Source of the DNA: Pseudoclavibacter soli DSM 23366
GTDB taxonomy: Bacteria; Actinomycetota; Actinomycetes; Actinomycetales; Microbacteriaceae
Length of the DNA: 64,000 nucleotides
Direction: 5' to 3'
Assembly: GCF_000423505.1 (NCBI RefSeq)
Contig: NZ_AUIC01000004.1
Coordinates: 124,001 to 188,000 of the forward strand
Positions 28,218 to 38,404 of the stretch are shown here, one piece after another. Made by a program: the position numbers and the translations under genes. Each line of letters opens with the position of its first letter. The stretch's first letter is position 1. The notes below the pieces were generated by a model, which did no database searches, was not told the DNA's origin, and saw only the letters and a list, made by a program, of their open reading frames with translations.

Positions 28218-29681
28218 TCAGTAATGCACCGAGACCGGCGTGCCGATCGGCGCAAAGTCGTAGACAGTTTTGGCGTTGGCCTCGCTGAGATTGACGCAGC
28301 CGTGACTCATGTCGGCAATGCCGAACTTGTTGTGCCAGTATGTGCCGTGCAGTGCTTCGTCGCCGTTGTAGAACGTTGACCACTTCACATTCGGCGTCTC
28401 GTATGTGCTGCCGTCGGTGTTTGTGCCTCGCATGGTCTGCGTCGAGGTCTTGTACCAGACCTTGAACTCACCGACATCGGTAGCCGTCGCTGCGCTCTGC
28501 CCCACGGTGTTGGTGCCAAGCCCTGGCGACATCGGGAACGTGGCGACCACCTGACCATCTTCGATCAGCGAGGCAGTGCGAGCTGCCAGTGCAATGTCGA
28601 TGCGACGATCGACCTGGATGGTCTCGAATTGCTGCTCGTCAACCGACACCGCAAAGGTAGTGGTGCCCTGTAGCCCAGTGGTGGCCACCTGATCGATCAG
28701 TCCGTCTACGTCAGTGATAGTGCGACCAGTCTGACCTTCAACCAGCGCAGTATCAGTGTCTTTGAGCACCTTGGCCGTACGTGTCTCACGATTGACCTTG
28801 GCCACAACCGAGTCATTGACGAACGCTGCGACGCTCTCGCGGTTCAGTGTGGCCTGATATTCGCCATCGACCACTGTGCCCACGACCCATGACCCGACTG
28901 TGGCTCGATCAGCCGTAGCCACCTCGTCGTCGCCAACGGTGAAGGTCAGCGCCTGCACGCTGGTAGGCAGTTCAGTGGCCACCGCAGTGGCCTGGTCAAC
29001 GCTGATCGCGGGCTGCACGTCAACCTGCTCGACCTCTTGCGGGGTGCCGAGGCCGGCGGAAAAAGCCTTCACGAAATCGGCAGCTGCTTCATCGCTGTCG
29101 ATGCCCTGGCCAGCTTCGCCGGGCTGCACACTGAAAGTGTCGCTCGCGGCAACGTAGCTCAGGGTGGGCTCTGTAGCAGTAAACGCCGTGGGCCACGTCT
29201 GCGAGAAGAACTGCTGTTCGCTCGAATCGTTCGTCTGTACGGTGGCAACAACCGATGAGGCACGGTTCCAGGTCCAGGGTTGCCACACCGGCTGGGCAGC
29301 AATGATGTCACGAGCAGTTGCCTCGGCATCGACGCTCAGGTCAAGATCTGCCGCCGTGACGGAAACTGCCTCGCCATCAAAGGTGTAGTCGATTGAGTAG
29401 TCGTCGAAACGCTGTTGAATAATCTCGGCGAGCTCTGCCGTGGAGGCGCCACCGACATTCTGCCCGGCAAACGTCACGTTGGGTGCAGCATGATCGGCGG
29501 AGTACCAAGCCAGCCCGCCGATGGCTGCAGCTACGACCACCCCAACACCGCCGAGTACCCAAGGAAGTTTGCGTCGCTTCGACTGCGGCGCGCCAGTCGG
29601 CAGCCCCAACGTCGACTGCTGTGCTGAACTCTCTGCGGCGTCGATGATGACCTCCTCGGTCGTTGCCGTACTCTCCCCCAT
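28218..29681 (-). CDS. L,D-transpeptidase (YkuD domain) with peptidoglycan-binding-like domain
   Basis: 487 residues. Forms 3-3 cross-links in peptidoglycan or attaches proteins to it. A basic N-terminus and one membrane segment (about 42-62) are followed by a PG_binding_4-like region (NVTFAGQNVGGASTAELAEI) repeated twice, and a C-terminal YkuD domain with the catalytic motif ALHGTYWHNKFG then MSHGCVNLSEANA. The Cys nucleophile is in SHGCVN. Start ATG 29681 has GAGGAA seven bases upstream; longer in-frame starts lack one. It diverges from valS. Confidence 0.93.
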   Translation of the reverse strand: MGESTATTEEVIIDAAESSAQQSTLGLPTGAPQSKRRKLPWVLGGVGVVVAAAIGGLAWYSADHAAPNVTFAGQNVGGASTAELAEIIQQRFDDYSIDYTFDGEAVSVTAADLDLSVDAEATARDIIAAQPVWQPWTWNRASSVVATVQTNDSSEQQFFSQTWPTAFTATEPTLSYVAASDTFSVQPGEAGQGIDSDEAAADFVKAFSAGLGTPQEVEQVDVQPAISVDQATAVATELPTSVQALTFTVGDDEVATADRATVGSWVVGTVVDGEYQATLNRESVAAFVNDSVVAKVNRETRTAKVLKDTDTALVEGQTGRTITDVDGLIDQVATTGLQGTTTFAVSVDEQQFETIQVDRRIDIALAARTASLIEDGQVVATFPMSPGLGTNTVGQSAATATDVGEFKVWYKTSTQTMRGTNTDGSTYETPNVKWSTFYNGDEALHGTYWHNKFGIADMSHGCVNLSEANAKTVYDFAPIGTPVSVHY

Positions 29682-29878
29682 GAATCTGTTCCTCATACTT
29701 GTCACGTACACCGACTCGCCTCGGGCACTGGTCTCTCTATTGTATGTGTGCAAGACGTTCCACGCTGCAAAGAAACACCCTTGATATGCTTGAGCAGTTC
29801 TCATTCGAACCACAATCAGGCACCAGGCGACCGCCGAGCGCGGTACATGACACGGTGCCGCCAACACAGAGGAGCGCC

Positions 29879-32473
29879 ATGAGCGACCAGCCTGCACAGA
29901 TCCCCGAGAAACCCGCGCTCGAGGGGCTCGAAGCTAAATGGAACGACCGCTGGCAGCAGCAGGGCACGTTCCGCTTCGACCGCGAAGCAGCCAAGGCCCG
30001 TGGCGTCTACTCAATCGACACGCCTCCCCCCACGGCATCTGGCTCACTGCACATCGGCCACGTGTTCAGCTATACCCACACCGATGTGATCGCTCGGTAT
30101 CAGCGGGCCGCGGGCCGCGAGGTCTTCTATCCCATGGGCTGGGACGACAACGGTCTGCCCACCGAGCGCCGCGTACAGAACTACTATGGCGTGCGCTGCG
30201 ACCCCACGCTCCCCTACACCCCAGACTTCGTGCCGCCATTCGAAGGCGGCGACGGCAAGAGTTCCAAAGCAGCCGACCAGGTGCCGATCTCACGCCGCAA
30301 CTTCATCGAGCTGTGCGAACGGCTCACCGAAGAAGACGAACAGCAGTTCGAACACCTCTGGCGAACGGTCGGCCTGTCTGTCGACTGGTCACAGACGTAC
30401 CGCACCATCAGTGATGAGTCGATCACTGCCAGCCAGCGCGCCTTCCTGCGCAACCTGGCCCGCGGCGAGGCCTACCAGGCCGATGCACCCACTCTGTGGG
30501 ACGTCACCTTCCGAACCGCAGTCGCTCAGGCCGAACTCGAAGACCGTGAGCGCGACGGCGCCTACCACGCGCTCGCGTTCCACGGCCCAGACGCTGATGT
30601 GGTCATCGAGACGACCCGCCCAGAACTGCTGCCGGCGTGTGTGGCGCTGGTGGCGCATCCTGACGACGAGCGTTACCAGCACTTGTTCGGCACCACCGTG
30701 CGCACCCCGCTGTTCGACGTCGAGGTGCCCGTGCTCGCGCATCGTCTTGCTCAGCCCGACAAGGGCTCGGGCATTGCCATGATCTGTACCTTCGGCGACG
30801 TCACCGACGTGATCTGGTGGCGTGAGCTACACCTGCCCAACCGCACGATCATTGGTCAGGATGGCCGGGTGCTGGATCGCGAAACCGACTGGATCAGCAC
30901 CCCGGCTGGTCGCACCGAGTACGACGCTCTGGTCGGTAAAACCGTCTTCTCAGCACAGAAGGGTGTGGTCGATCGCCTGCGCGAGACCGGTGAGCTGCTC
31001 GGCGATCCGAAGCCGATCAAGCATCCGGTGAAGTTCTTCGAGAAGGGCGATCGCCCGCTCGAGATCGTGAGCACCCGCCAGTGGTACATCACCAACGGCG
31101 CGCAGAACGATGAGTTGCGCTCGACGCTCAAGGCGCGCGGCGCCGAGCTCTCCTGGCACCCCGACTTCATGCACGTGCGCTACGACAACTGGGTCGATGG
31201 GCTGAACGGCGACTGGCTGGTGAGCCGTCAACGGTACTTCGGCGTGCCGATTCCGGTGTGGTACCCGATCGATGCGAACGGCGAGACCGACTTCGACCAC
31301 CCGATTCTGCCTGCCGAGGCCGACCTCCCGGTCGACCCGTCGTCGCAGGCACCGGCGGGCTTCGACGAGAGCCAGCGCGGCCAGGCCGGCGGGTTCGTCG
31401 GCGAGGTCGACGTGCTCGACACCTGGGCGACCTCGTCGCTGACTCCGCAGCTGGCCGGTGCATGGGAGCGCGACAACGAACTCTGGGATCTCGTGGCGCC
31501 GTTCGATCTGCGCCCCCAAGCCCAAGACATCATTCGCACGTGGCTGTTCTCGACACTGCTGCGCAGCGAGCTCGAAGATCACCGGCTGCCGTGGGCGCAC
31601 ACCACGATTTCGGGCTTCATCGTCGACCCCGACCGCAAGAAAATGTCGAAGTCGAAGGGCAACGTGGTCACGCCCCTCGGGCTGCTCGAACAGTACAGCT
31701 CCGATGCTGTGCGATACTGGGCCGCCGCGTACAAGCTGGGCACCGATGCAGCTTTTGACCCGCAGAACCCCAAGCAGATCAAGGTCGGGCGCCGCCTGGC
31801 GATCAAGATTCTGAACGCAGCCAAGTTCGTGTTGAGCTTTGGTGAGCGCCCTGAGCAGGCGCAGGTGACTGACGCCCTCGATGCGAGCCTGCTGGCAACG
31901 TTGGCCGATGTCGTGGCGCAGGCCACTCGCGCGTTCGATGCATACGACCACGCACGTGCCCTCGAAGTCATCGAGTCGTTCTTCTGGACGTTCTGCGACG
32001 ACTACATCGAGGTTGTCAAAGAGCGCGCCTATGGTGCGGCCGGCAAGGCTGGCCGCGACTCAGCGCTGCTCACCCTGCACACGGCCCTCGACGTGCTGCT
32101 GCGTCTGTTTGCCCCGTTCATCGTGTTCGCCACCGAAGAGGTCTACAGCTGGACGCATTCCGAGTCAGTGCACCGTCAGCCGTGGCCGACCGAGGCCGAG
32201 GTGACGGCTGATGTGGCGCATCCTGCCGAAGCATCGGTGTTTGCGGCGATCAGCGACGCACTGATCACGTTCCGTCGCGCAAAGACCGAGGCCAAGGTGA
32301 AGATGCGCACACCCATCGTGTCAGCGGTGCTGCATGGTGCACCTGAGCGCATCGAGCGCGTTGAGCTTGCCCTCGACGACCTGCGTTCAGTGGCCAAGGC
32401 AGAGCGTATCGAGTTGGCCGCAGACGGCACGGAATTCGCCGTCAGCGACGTGGTCTTCGGCGATCTCGACTAG
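29879..32473 (+). CDS. valS: Valyl-tRNA synthetase
   Basis: 864 residues. Class I synthetase for Val with an editing domain. The HIGH-type motif is in ASGSLHIGHVFSYTHTD (about residues 50-66) and KMSKS in DRKKMSKSKGNV. WDVTFRTAVAQAELEDRE is near the start of the editing region. After the anticodon-binding domain the protein ends without a clear C-terminal coiled-coil arm. ATG 29879 is chosen because AGAGGAG lies just upstream; the open frame continues above it across the divergent promoter region. Confidence 0.96.
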   Translation: MSDQPAQIPEKPALEGLEAKWNDRWQQQGTFRFDREAAKARGVYSIDTPPPTASGSLHIGHVFSYTHTDVIARYQRAAGREVFYPMGWDDNGLPTERRVQNYYGVRCDPTLPYTPDFVPPFEGGDGKSSKAADQVPISRRNFIELCERLTEEDEQQFEHLWRTVGLSVDWSQTYRTISDESITASQRAFLRNLARGEAYQADAPTLWDVTFRTAVAQAELEDRERDGAYHALAFHGPDADVVIETTRPELLPACVALVAHPDDERYQHLFGTTVRTPLFDVEVPVLAHRLAQPDKGSGIAMICTFGDVTDVIWWRELHLPNRTIIGQDGRVLDRETDWISTPAGRTEYDALVGKTVFSAQKGVVDRLRETGELLGDPKPIKHPVKFFEKGDRPLEIVSTRQWYITNGAQNDELRSTLKARGAELSWHPDFMHVRYDNWVDGLNGDWLVSRQRYFGVPIPVWYPIDANGETDFDHPILPAEADLPVDPSSQAPAGFDESQRGQAGGFVGEVDVLDTWATSSLTPQLAGAWERDNELWDLVAPFDLRPQAQDIIRTWLFSTLLRSELEDHRLPWAHTTISGFIVDPDRKKMSKSKGNVVTPLGLLEQYSSDAVRYWAAAYKLGTDAAFDPQNPKQIKVGRRLAIKILNAAKFVLSFGERPEQAQVTDALDASLLATLADVVAQATRAFDAYDHARALEVIESFFWTFCDDYIEVVKERAYGAAGKAGRDSALLTLHTALDVLLRLFAPFIVFATEEVYSWTHSESVHRQPWPTEAEVTADVAHPAEASVFAAISDALITFRRAKTEAKVKMRTPIVSAVLHGAPERIERVELALDDLRSVAKAERIELAADGTEFAVSDVVFGDLD

Positions 32474-32553
32474 TCCAGCTCGGGCGGGGCGGCTGCCGGG
32501 CTGGCTCGGCGCTGCCTCGCCCCCGCCTCACCCTACGCAAATTCGGCACCTCA

Positions 32554-32619
32554 GACGCAATGTCCGCAGCTGCATCGCGGGTCGTGCAGACACCTAGTTG
32601 CAGGTGCAGACATTGCGTC
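32554..32619. repeat. Long imperfect inverted repeat between valS and MFS transporter
   Basis: GACGCAATGTC (32554-32564) pairs perfectly with GACATTGCGTC (32609-32619); inside, GCAGCTGCA pairs with TGCAGGTGC with one mismatch. It lies in the gap between two convergent genes and could be a bidirectional terminator, but there is no T tract on either side. Confidence 0.7.
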
Positions 32620-32639
32620 GGCAGCGACACCACTCACTG

Positions 32640-33986
32640 TTACGCGTAATCCCGGTCTTTGGTCTCGGGAGCGAGCCGAATTGCGACCAGCGAGATCACG
32701 CACATCACCGTGAGGTAGATGCCGACCCAGAAGGCGCTGCCTTCGCCCACCTTCCACAGCCACACCGCGATGAACGGTGCGACTGCGGCGCCCACAATGG
32801 CTGACAGGTTGTAGGCAATTGCCGAGCCCGTATAGCGAACCTTCGCCGGAAACAGTTCGGGCAGGGTCGAGGCCATCGGCCCGAAGGCGAACCCGGTGAG
32901 TGAGAACCCGACGATCAAGAACACGATCAGCCCGGTGAAGCCGCCGCCGAGCAGCGCACCGAAGACCAGGCCGAACAGCGCCATGGCCACATTCACGATC
33001 GTGTTGAGACGACGGCGGCCGATGCGATCGGCAACCACGCCCGACAGCACGGTGGTCACCGTGAAGAACAGGCACCCGAAAATAAGCAGCAGGATGAAGG
33101 TCCCCCGGTCGTACCCTAGACCTGCGGGAGTCTTTGTGGTCGCGGTGGTACCGAAGGTCAGTGCGAACGTGTTCACGAGGTAGAACACCGTATATGTCGC
33201 TGCCATCAGGAACGTACCGATGATGATCTCGCGCCAGTAGCCCGAGAAAGCTGCGGCGATCGGCTGCCGCTCGATCTCGTCTGCGTCGATCACCTTCTGG
33301 AAGACTGGCGCCTCGACCAGGCGCAGGCGCACCCACAGCCCGATCACCACGAGTACGAAGCTGACCAAGAACGGCACGCGCCATCCCCAGGCAGCGAAAG
33401 CCGCGTCATCCAACGTGAGCGCCAGTCCCAAGAACACGAGGTTCGCGAAGATGAAGCCGAGGGGTGCACCCAACTGCGGAAAGGTGCCCCACAGCGCACG
33501 CTTGGCCTTCGGAGCATTCTCGGTGGCGACCAGCGCCGCACCAGACCACTCGCCACCCAGCCCGATGCCCTGGCAGAAGCGCATCAGAGCCAGCAGCGCC
33601 GGCGCCCAGTACCCGATCTGGCTGTATGTGGGCAGGCAGCCGATCAGAAACGTTGCAAGCCCCATGAACAGCAGCGAGGCGACGAGCGTGCCCTTGCGAC
33701 CGATGCGATCGCCGAAGTGACCGAAGATTATCGACCCGATGGGCCGCGCGACGAACGCAACCCCGAAGATTGCCAGCGAAGACAGCAACGCCACCGTGTG
33801 ATCGGGGTTATTGGGATCGTTTGGAAAGAACAGCGTCGGAAACACCAGCACGGCCGCAGTGGCATACGCATAGAAGTCGTAGAACTCAATCGTGGTGCCG
33901 ATCAGGCTCGCCACGATCACGCGGGCAGGTGAATTGGTGCGGGCGGTCGCGTCAGTCTGAGCGGGCGCGGCAGGCGTCGTTGCCAT
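32640..33986 (-). CDS. MFS transporter, metabolite:H+ symporter (MHS/ProP-like) family
   Basis: 448 residues with twelve predicted membrane helices. RVIVASLIGTTIEFYDFYAYATAAVLVFP near the N-terminus and the loop GHFGDRIGRKGTLV between helices 2 and 3 are typical of the MHS family, which moves osmolytes, dicarboxylates, shikimate and similar metabolites with protons. VVADRIGRRR occurs in the equivalent loop of the second half. SD GAGGAGAA lies upstream of ATG 33986. No enzyme gene is adjacent, so the substrate is not predicted. Confidence 0.9.
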   Translation of the reverse strand: MATTPAAPAQTDATARTNSPARVIVASLIGTTIEFYDFYAYATAAVLVFPTLFFPNDPNNPDHTVALLSSLAIFGVAFVARPIGSIIFGHFGDRIGRKGTLVASLLFMGLATFLIGCLPTYSQIGYWAPALLALMRFCQGIGLGGEWSGAALVATENAPKAKRALWGTFPQLGAPLGFIFANLVFLGLALTLDDAAFAAWGWRVPFLVSFVLVVIGLWVRLRLVEAPVFQKVIDADEIERQPIAAAFSGYWREIIIGTFLMAATYTVFYLVNTFALTFGTTATTKTPAGLGYDRGTFILLLIFGCLFFTVTTVLSGVVADRIGRRRLNTIVNVAMALFGLVFGALLGGGFTGLIVFLIVGFSLTGFAFGPMASTLPELFPAKVRYTGSAIAYNLSAIVGAAVAPFIAVWLWKVGEGSAFWVGIYLTVMCVISLVAIRLAPETKDRDYA

Positions 33987-34072
33987 GGGCGGGGATTCTC
34001 CTCATCGCTGGGCGACAGACCGTCTGTCGACCACCGACCAAGAGTACCCCAGGTCGCGGCATGCCGGATGCC

Positions 34073-35077
34073 TTAGTCGCCTGAGCAGTCAATGGCCAGT
34101 TTGCCGCGCACTCGGCCCGCTTCCAGGCGCGCGTAGGCTTCGGGGGCCCGCGCGAGCGTAAACGTCTCTTCGACCAGCGGGCGCAGTCGCTCGTCACCGA
34201 GCCAGTCGGCCAGCAGGCAGAGATCGGCGCTGTTGACCTTCGTCGCCATAATGCGGTTGCGCACCCCACGCCAGGGAGCGCCAGCCCGCCGACCCAGCAT
34301 CGCCATTCCTCCGCCGAAACGGTGGCCCGCATTGACCGCGCCCACGCTGACCACGGTGCCACTCCCGGCCAGCATGCGACGCAGCTGGGGCAGCGTCGCC
34401 GCGCAGATCATGTCGAGAATCACGTCGTACGGCCCCTCGGGCTGCTCGTGTTTGGTGTAGTCGAAGACCTGGTCTGCACCGAGTCGGTGTGCGAGCTCGA
34501 CGCTGCGCGTCGACACCACGGCGTCGACCGCCGAGGCTCCCAGCAGACGTGCAATCTGCACGGCGAAGTGTCCTACGCCTCCAGCTGCTCCCCAGATCAG
34601 CACACGTGCGCCGGAGGTGAGCCCGCCGAAGTCGCGCAGCCCTTGAAGTGCGGTCAGCGCAGCGAGACCGGTCACCCCTCCGGCGGCAAAGCTCACAGAA
34701 TCTGAGATGGCCGCCACCCAATCTGGGCGCACCCGAACGAACTGCGCGACTGATCCGCCGAGTTTCGCGGCAGCAGGCGACGTGCCGAACACTCGATCAC
34801 CAACATGCCACCCGCCGACTTCAGCGCCAACCTCTGCCACGATGCCAGCGAAGTCCTCCCCCACACCGCGAGGCTCAGAGAACCGCGGGTGCAGCAGCCT
34901 CAGCACCGCTGGGTCGCCGCGGTAGAGATGCCAGTCAACGGGGTTGGGTGATGCCGTCGCGACCTCGACAAGCAGCTCTCCCGGGCCAGCCACAGGTCGG
35001 GGCACATCGCGAACACGCAGGTTCGTGTGATCGCCGAAGCTGCTGTGCGTCAGCGCAGTCATCAAGGTGTTCGACAT
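34073..35077 (-). CDS. NAD(P)-dependent zinc-less alcohol dehydrogenase / quinone oxidoreductase-like protein
   Basis: 334 residues of the medium-chain dehydrogenase/reductase superfamily. The GroES-like N-terminal domain has PNPVDWHLYRGDP and GEDFAGIVAEVG, without the zinc-binding Cys/His set. The Rossmann domain carries WGAAGGVGHFAVQIARLLG. Such proteins reduce quinones, enones or aldehydes with NADPH. Start ATG 35077 is preferred to an upstream in-frame ATG (35092) because GAGG lies at a good distance. It stands alone and divergent from a small conserved gene. Confidence 0.87.
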   Translation of the reverse strand: MSNTLMTALTHSSFGDHTNLRVRDVPRPVAGPGELLVEVATASPNPVDWHLYRGDPAVLRLLHPRFSEPRGVGEDFAGIVAEVGAEVGGWHVGDRVFGTSPAAAKLGGSVAQFVRVRPDWVAAISDSVSFAAGGVTGLAALTALQGLRDFGGLTSGARVLIWGAAGGVGHFAVQIARLLGASAVDAVVSTRSVELAHRLGADQVFDYTKHEQPEGPYDVILDMICAATLPQLRRMLAGSGTVVSVGAVNAGHRFGGGMAMLGRRAGAPWRGVRNRIMATKVNSADLCLLADWLGDERLRPLVEETFTLARAPEAYARLEAGRVRGKLAIDCSGD

Positions 35078-35269
35078 CTTCTGCCTCTTCACTGGTCGTT
35101 TGTCTGCAACGCAACGTGGCGCATCCTTGATCGTGATTCAGCAGCCAAGCCGAGGAGCGCCAACCCTTATTGGAACAGCGTGAGTAGCGTTCGTATTCCG
35201 CTATGGTGGGTGAGCGCGACGCAGCAGCACCACACGCTCCGCCACCACCCGAACACGCAGGAGGATCGC

Positions 35270-35512
35270 ATGCAGATCGGCAGCCGTTGGCCCGTGGGCG
35301 CACGCCCGCCGGCCCTGCCTCAGCAAGTGCTTGATCGAATCACCGAGCTCGAGGCTGAACTCACTGAGTCTCAACGGGCTCGCTTCGGATGGACGCTCAC
35401 TTGGCTCGAACGGCACCCTGTTGTCGAGCTTGATGACGGCACCGTGATCACTTGGCGCCCCCAGCTGGGCGAGGCAGTCGTCGACCGCCCCGACGATATC
35501 AACGGGCGCTGA
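35270..35512 (+). CDS. Small conserved hypothetical protein
   Basis: 80 residues. ATG 35270 is preceded by AGGAGG five bases away, one of the strongest ribosome binding sites here. The protein starts MQIGSRWPVGARPPALPQ and has a helix rich in Leu/Glu/Arg, then a short beta region (VVELDDGTVITWRP). No domain is recognised. It is divergent from the quinone-oxidoreductase-like gene and convergent with clpX. Codon use is like its neighbours. Confidence 0.7.
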   Translation: MQIGSRWPVGARPPALPQQVLDRITELEAELTESQRARFGWTLTWLERHPVVELDDGTVITWRPQLGEAVVDRPDDINGR

Positions 35513-35535
35513 ATCACTCGCTGCCGCAGCAGGCG

Positions 35536-36807
<1,272 letters not shown>

Positions 36808-36912
36808 GCGCCCTCTCTTTCTGTGCTCGATTCAGTTGGCGCCCGTCAAGCGGCACCGTACCAGCAGCCTACCCCGTTGCACCGACAAACCGGTGCACCC
36901 TGGGCCGCTGCG

Positions 36913-37587
36913 TCAGGATGCGCGCGGCGCTTTGCGTGTGGTCAGCACCTGGTCGATCAGACCGTAGTCGAGCGCCTGCTCGGCGGTCAGGATCTTATCG
37001 CGATCGATGTCTTTGTGCACCTGCTCGCGAGTGCGGTTCGAGTGCGCAGCGAGGGTCTCTTCGACCCAGTCGCGCATGCGGTTGATCTCAGCTGCCTGAA
37101 TCTCAATGTCAGAGGCCTGGCCATGGCCGCCCTCGCCACCGATTGCCGGCTGGTGAATCAGCACGCGAGCATTGGGCAGTGCCAGTCGCTTGCCGGGGGC
37201 ACCCGCGGCAAGCAGCACGGCAGCGGCACTGGCCGCCTGCCCCAAGCAGATGGTCTGCACTTCAGGACGGATGTACTGCATGGTGTCGTAGATTGCCGTG
37301 AGCGCAGTCAAGGAGCCGCCAGGCGAGTTGATGTACATCTGGATGTCGCGCTCAGGGTCGAGGCTTTCGAGCACCAGCAGCTGAGCCATGATGTCATCAG
37401 CGGAGGTGTCGTCGACCTGTACGCCCAAGAAGACGATGCGGTCTTCGAAGAGTTTGGCGTACGGGTCTTGGCGCTTGTATCCGTAGGCGGTGCGCTCTTC
37501 GAAACTTGGCAGAATGTACCGCGAAGAGGGCATGGCGATACCGGCCTGCACGTTGGGGATTTGTGGGAAGTTCATCTGTGTGCTCAT
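36913..37587 (-). CDS. clpP2: ATP-dependent Clp protease proteolytic subunit ClpP2
   Basis: 224 residues. Serine peptidase with Ser in LGQAASAAAV, His in LIHQPAIGG and Asp in KDIDRDK. It has the longer N-terminal region of actinobacterial ClpP2 (MPSSRYILPSFEERTAYGYKRQDPYAKLFEDR). In Actinobacteria ClpP1 and ClpP2 form one mixed tetradecamer. Start ATG 37587 (MSTQMNF) fits; ATG 37575 is a possible shorter start. 16 bases downstream of the clpP1 stop. Confidence 0.96.
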   Translation of the reverse strand: MSTQMNFPQIPNVQAGIAMPSSRYILPSFEERTAYGYKRQDPYAKLFEDRIVFLGVQVDDTSADDIMAQLLVLESLDPERDIQMYINSPGGSLTALTAIYDTMQYIRPEVQTICLGQAASAAAVLLAAGAPGKRLALPNARVLIHQPAIGGEGGHGQASDIEIQAAEINRMRDWVEETLAAHSNRTREQVHKDIDRDKILTAEQALDYGLIDQVLTTRKAPRAS

Positions 37588-37603
37588 CTCTGCTCGCCTG
37601 CTG

Positions 37604-38215
37604 CTACTTCGAGGTCTTTGCCGACTTTGCGGCGTTCGAGGTGCCGCCGCCGCCCGTGACGTCTTGGGCCGAGCGCTGAATGTGGTCGACGAAGCCGTAT
37701 TCTTTGGCCTCTTCAGCCGAGAACCAGTGATCACGGTCGCCGTCGATCTCGATCTGCTCGACGGTCTTGCCGGTCTGCTCGGCAGTCAGCTGGAACAGGC
37801 GACGCTTCATGTCGCCGATGAGCTGGGCCTGAATCGAGATGTCTGAGGCAGTGCCGCCGAAGCCGCCATGCGGCTGATGCAGCAACACTCGGGTGTTCGG
37901 CGTCGCGTAGCGCTTGCCTGCAGTACCGCTCGAGAGCAGGAATTGCCCCATGGAAGCGGCCATGCCGATGCCCACGGTAACAATGTCGTTGGGGACGTAC
38001 TGCATGGCGTCGTAGATTGCAAAGCCTGCGGTAATCGACCCACCAGGTGAGTTGATGTAGAGGTAGATGTCGGCCTCGGGGTCTTCAGCCGAGAGCAGCA
38101 AAATCTTTGCGCAGATCTCGTTGGCGTTCTCGTCGCGAACCTCGGAGCCCAGCCAGATGATGCGCTCTTTCAGCAGCCGATCGTAGATCGAGCTCTCACG
38201 CTGCGGTTCGGCCAT
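37604..38215 (-). CDS. clpP1: ATP-dependent Clp protease proteolytic subunit ClpP1
   Basis: 203 residues. Catalytic Ser in [13 protein letters not shown], His in [11 protein letters not shown] and Asp in IDGDRDHWF. The C-terminal tail is Gly/Ser/Thr/Lys-rich. ATG 38215 has GGAGAG upstream; the longer frame above it is unlikely. Co-operonic with clpP2, with which it forms the active heteromeric protease in Actinobacteria. Confidence 0.96.
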   Translation of the reverse strand: MAEPQRESSIYDRLLKERIIWLGSEVRDENANEICAKILLLSAEDPEADIYLYINSPGGSITAGFAIYDAMQYVPNDIVTVGIGMAASMGQFLLSSGTAGKRYATPNTRVLLHQPHGGFGGTASDISIQAQLIGDMKRRLFQLTAEQTGKTVEQIEIDGDRDHWFSAEEAKEYGFVDHIQRSAQDVTGGGGTSNAAKSAKTSK

Positions 38216-38346
38216 CTCAACTCTCCATTCACTTCTGCTGTGGGGCTGGTCACCCCTGCAGGCGGCCAGCTCGCGCACGGTTCGATGTACCGCGCACTAC
38301 CGAATGTACTTGATGCCACTGACGCACACGCACGTGTTCGCCGTGG

Positions 38347-38388
38347 GCAAAAGCAACGGGGCGCCACAGCTGTGCTGCGACGCCCCGT
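38347..38388 (-). terminator. Rho-independent terminator after tig
   Basis: Minus-strand hairpin ACGGGGCG...CGCCCCGT (arms at 38356-38363 and 38381-38388) with further pairing inside, followed by TTGCTTTTG. It separates tig from the clp genes. Confidence 0.8.
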
Positions 38389-38404
38389 CTGCTCTGGAAC
38401 GAAA

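Noticed and set aside
30950-31951. 333-codon open frame opposite valS
   Set aside because: Antisense shadow of valS with no recognisable domain.
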